NCBI RefSeq assembly: GCF_000168975.1
Contig: NZ_AAUW01000008.1
Location: forward strand, 1 to 64,000
Length of the DNA stretch: 64,000 nucleotides
Direction: 5' to 3'
From: Roseibium aggregatum IAM 12614
Lineage (GTDB): Bacteria > Pseudomonadota > Alphaproteobacteria > Rhizobiales > Stappiaceae
The notes under the pieces: generated by a model
Seen by the model: only the letters and a program-made list of their open reading frames with translations
The model's database searches: none
Told to the model about the DNA's origin: nothing
In this document: in pieces, positions 63,502 to 64,000 of the stretch
How the letters are laid out: each line of letters begins with the position of its first letter
Position numbering within the stretch: the first letter of the stretch is position 1
Translations under genes and position numbers: made by a program

Positions 63502-64000
63502 ATGAACGAAGCCCCTGATATTTCTGACATTCTGCCCGCTTCCACAGTTGCAGCCGATGGCAAGGGAACCGTGCCGGAACTGGCGCCGGAAGGTGAGCTG
63601 GCTACATCTCCGGCCCGTTTCATGAACCGCGAACTCTCGTGGCTGCAGTTCAATCTGAGGGTTCTGGAAGAAGCCATGAACCCGAACCACCCCTTGCTTG
63701 AGCGGGTTCGGTTCCTGTCGATCTCGGCCAACAACCTCGACGAATTCTTCATGGTGCGCGTTGCCGGTCTGCGCGGTCAGCAGCGAGCGGATGTCACCAA
63801 TCTGTCCGACGACGGCCTGACACCAACCGAGCAGCTTCAGAAGATCAGCGATGCCGTGCGGGACCTGCAGGCCTCCCAGCAGAAAATCTGGGTGGAATTG
63901 CGCCGTGAGATTGCCGACAAGGGTATCGAGATCCCGCAAGGCGAAACGCTGGACCACACGGACAGGGTCTGGCTGCAGGACTATTTCCTGGCCTATGTCT
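63502..64000 (+). CDS. ppk1: Polyphosphate kinase 1 (N-terminal part, cut by window edge)
   Basis: The 166 visible residues start MNEAPDISDILPAS and contain the PPK1 N-terminal signature RFMNRELSWLQFNLRVLEEA and LERVRFLSISANNLDEFFMVRVAGL. The catalytic histidine lies beyond the edge. PPK1 polymerises ATP gamma-phosphate into polyphosphate. A GGGATG site precedes the ATG. Linkage to hdaA is usual. Confidence 0.92.
   Translation, partial: MNEAPDISDILPASTVAADGKGTVPELAPEGELATSPARFMNRELSWLQFNLRVLEEAMNPNHPLLERVRFLSISANNLDEFFMVRVAGLRGQQRADVTNLSDDGLTPTEQLQKISDAVRDLQASQQKIWVELRREIADKGIEIPQGETLDHTDRVWLQDYFLAYV

Overview
The window reads as chromosomal DNA of a GC-rich alphaproteobacterium, most likely a marine member of the Hyphomicrobiales such as a Roseibium/Labrenzia-type organism. 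This placement is an inference. It rests on the surA-lptD-lptG-lptF block divergent from pepA-holC, the hdaA and ppk1 genes at the right edge, a RirA-type iron box (TGA-N9-TCA), and the many ABC importers for dissolved organic compounds.

Layout. 1-7,000: envelope biogenesis (surA, lptD, lptG, lptF on the minus strand), divergent from pepA. 7,000-16,400: housekeeping genes (holC, a rhodanese, a Gly/Asn-rich secreted protein, a HAD phosphatase, an ABC-F ATPase, a secreted hydrolase divergent from a membrane AraC regulator, a DUF4344 metallopeptidase, ndk). 16,500-20,400: a frameshifted YHYH-domain gene, a periplasmic EF-hand protein and a cytoplasmic molybdopterin oxidoreductase. 20,384-21,438: a compact AT-rich insert. 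21,500-28,800: DUF983, a MocR regulator, a BNR-repeat protein, a GNAT, a glutamine amidotransferase, a pyruvoyl-type histidine decarboxylase and DUF808. 29,400-35,000: an FCD regulator with a complete sugar ABC importer. 35,000-43,100: a dipeptide-type ABC importer with two phosphatases and a LysR regulator. 43,100-49,000: a spermidine/putrescine-type ABC importer with an Asp/hydantoin racemase and a GntR regulator. 49,000-52,050: a LuxR-type membrane protein, two low-complexity secreted proteins and a DUF808 relic. 52,200-56,100: a methyltransferase divergent from an iron-siderophore-type ABC importer under a RirA-like box. 56,100-64,000: a Na/Pi cotransporter, an orphan contractile tail sheath, purN, purM, an AI-2E-family permease, hdaA and the start of ppk1.

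The most unusual locus is the AT-rich insert. On the minus strand a well-formed promoter sits so that transcription should start at the first nucleotide of a 106-nt RNA. That RNA has a perfect tRNA body: a 7-bp acceptor stem, D arm, 5-bp anticodon stem, T arm with TTCAAAT loop, and encoded CCA. Its anticodon loop is 38 nt instead of 7 and contains a perfect 8-bp hairpin. The next gene in the same transcript encodes a 299-aa protein with an R-x4-H motif (RNELVH) typical of HEPN ribonucleases, a superfamily that includes anticodon nucleases. A strong Shine-Dalgarno sequence lies inside the anticodon-loop hairpin, in front of a short GTG leader frame that ends in an ATGA overlap with the HEPN start. 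I could not match this pair to any system I know. It could be a toxin-RNA antitoxin pair, a defence module or an autoregulated anticodon nuclease.

Elsewhere, genes are mostly tightly packed operons with 4-bp ATGA overlaps. I see no CRISPR array, integrase, transposase or rRNA, and no ordinary tRNA.
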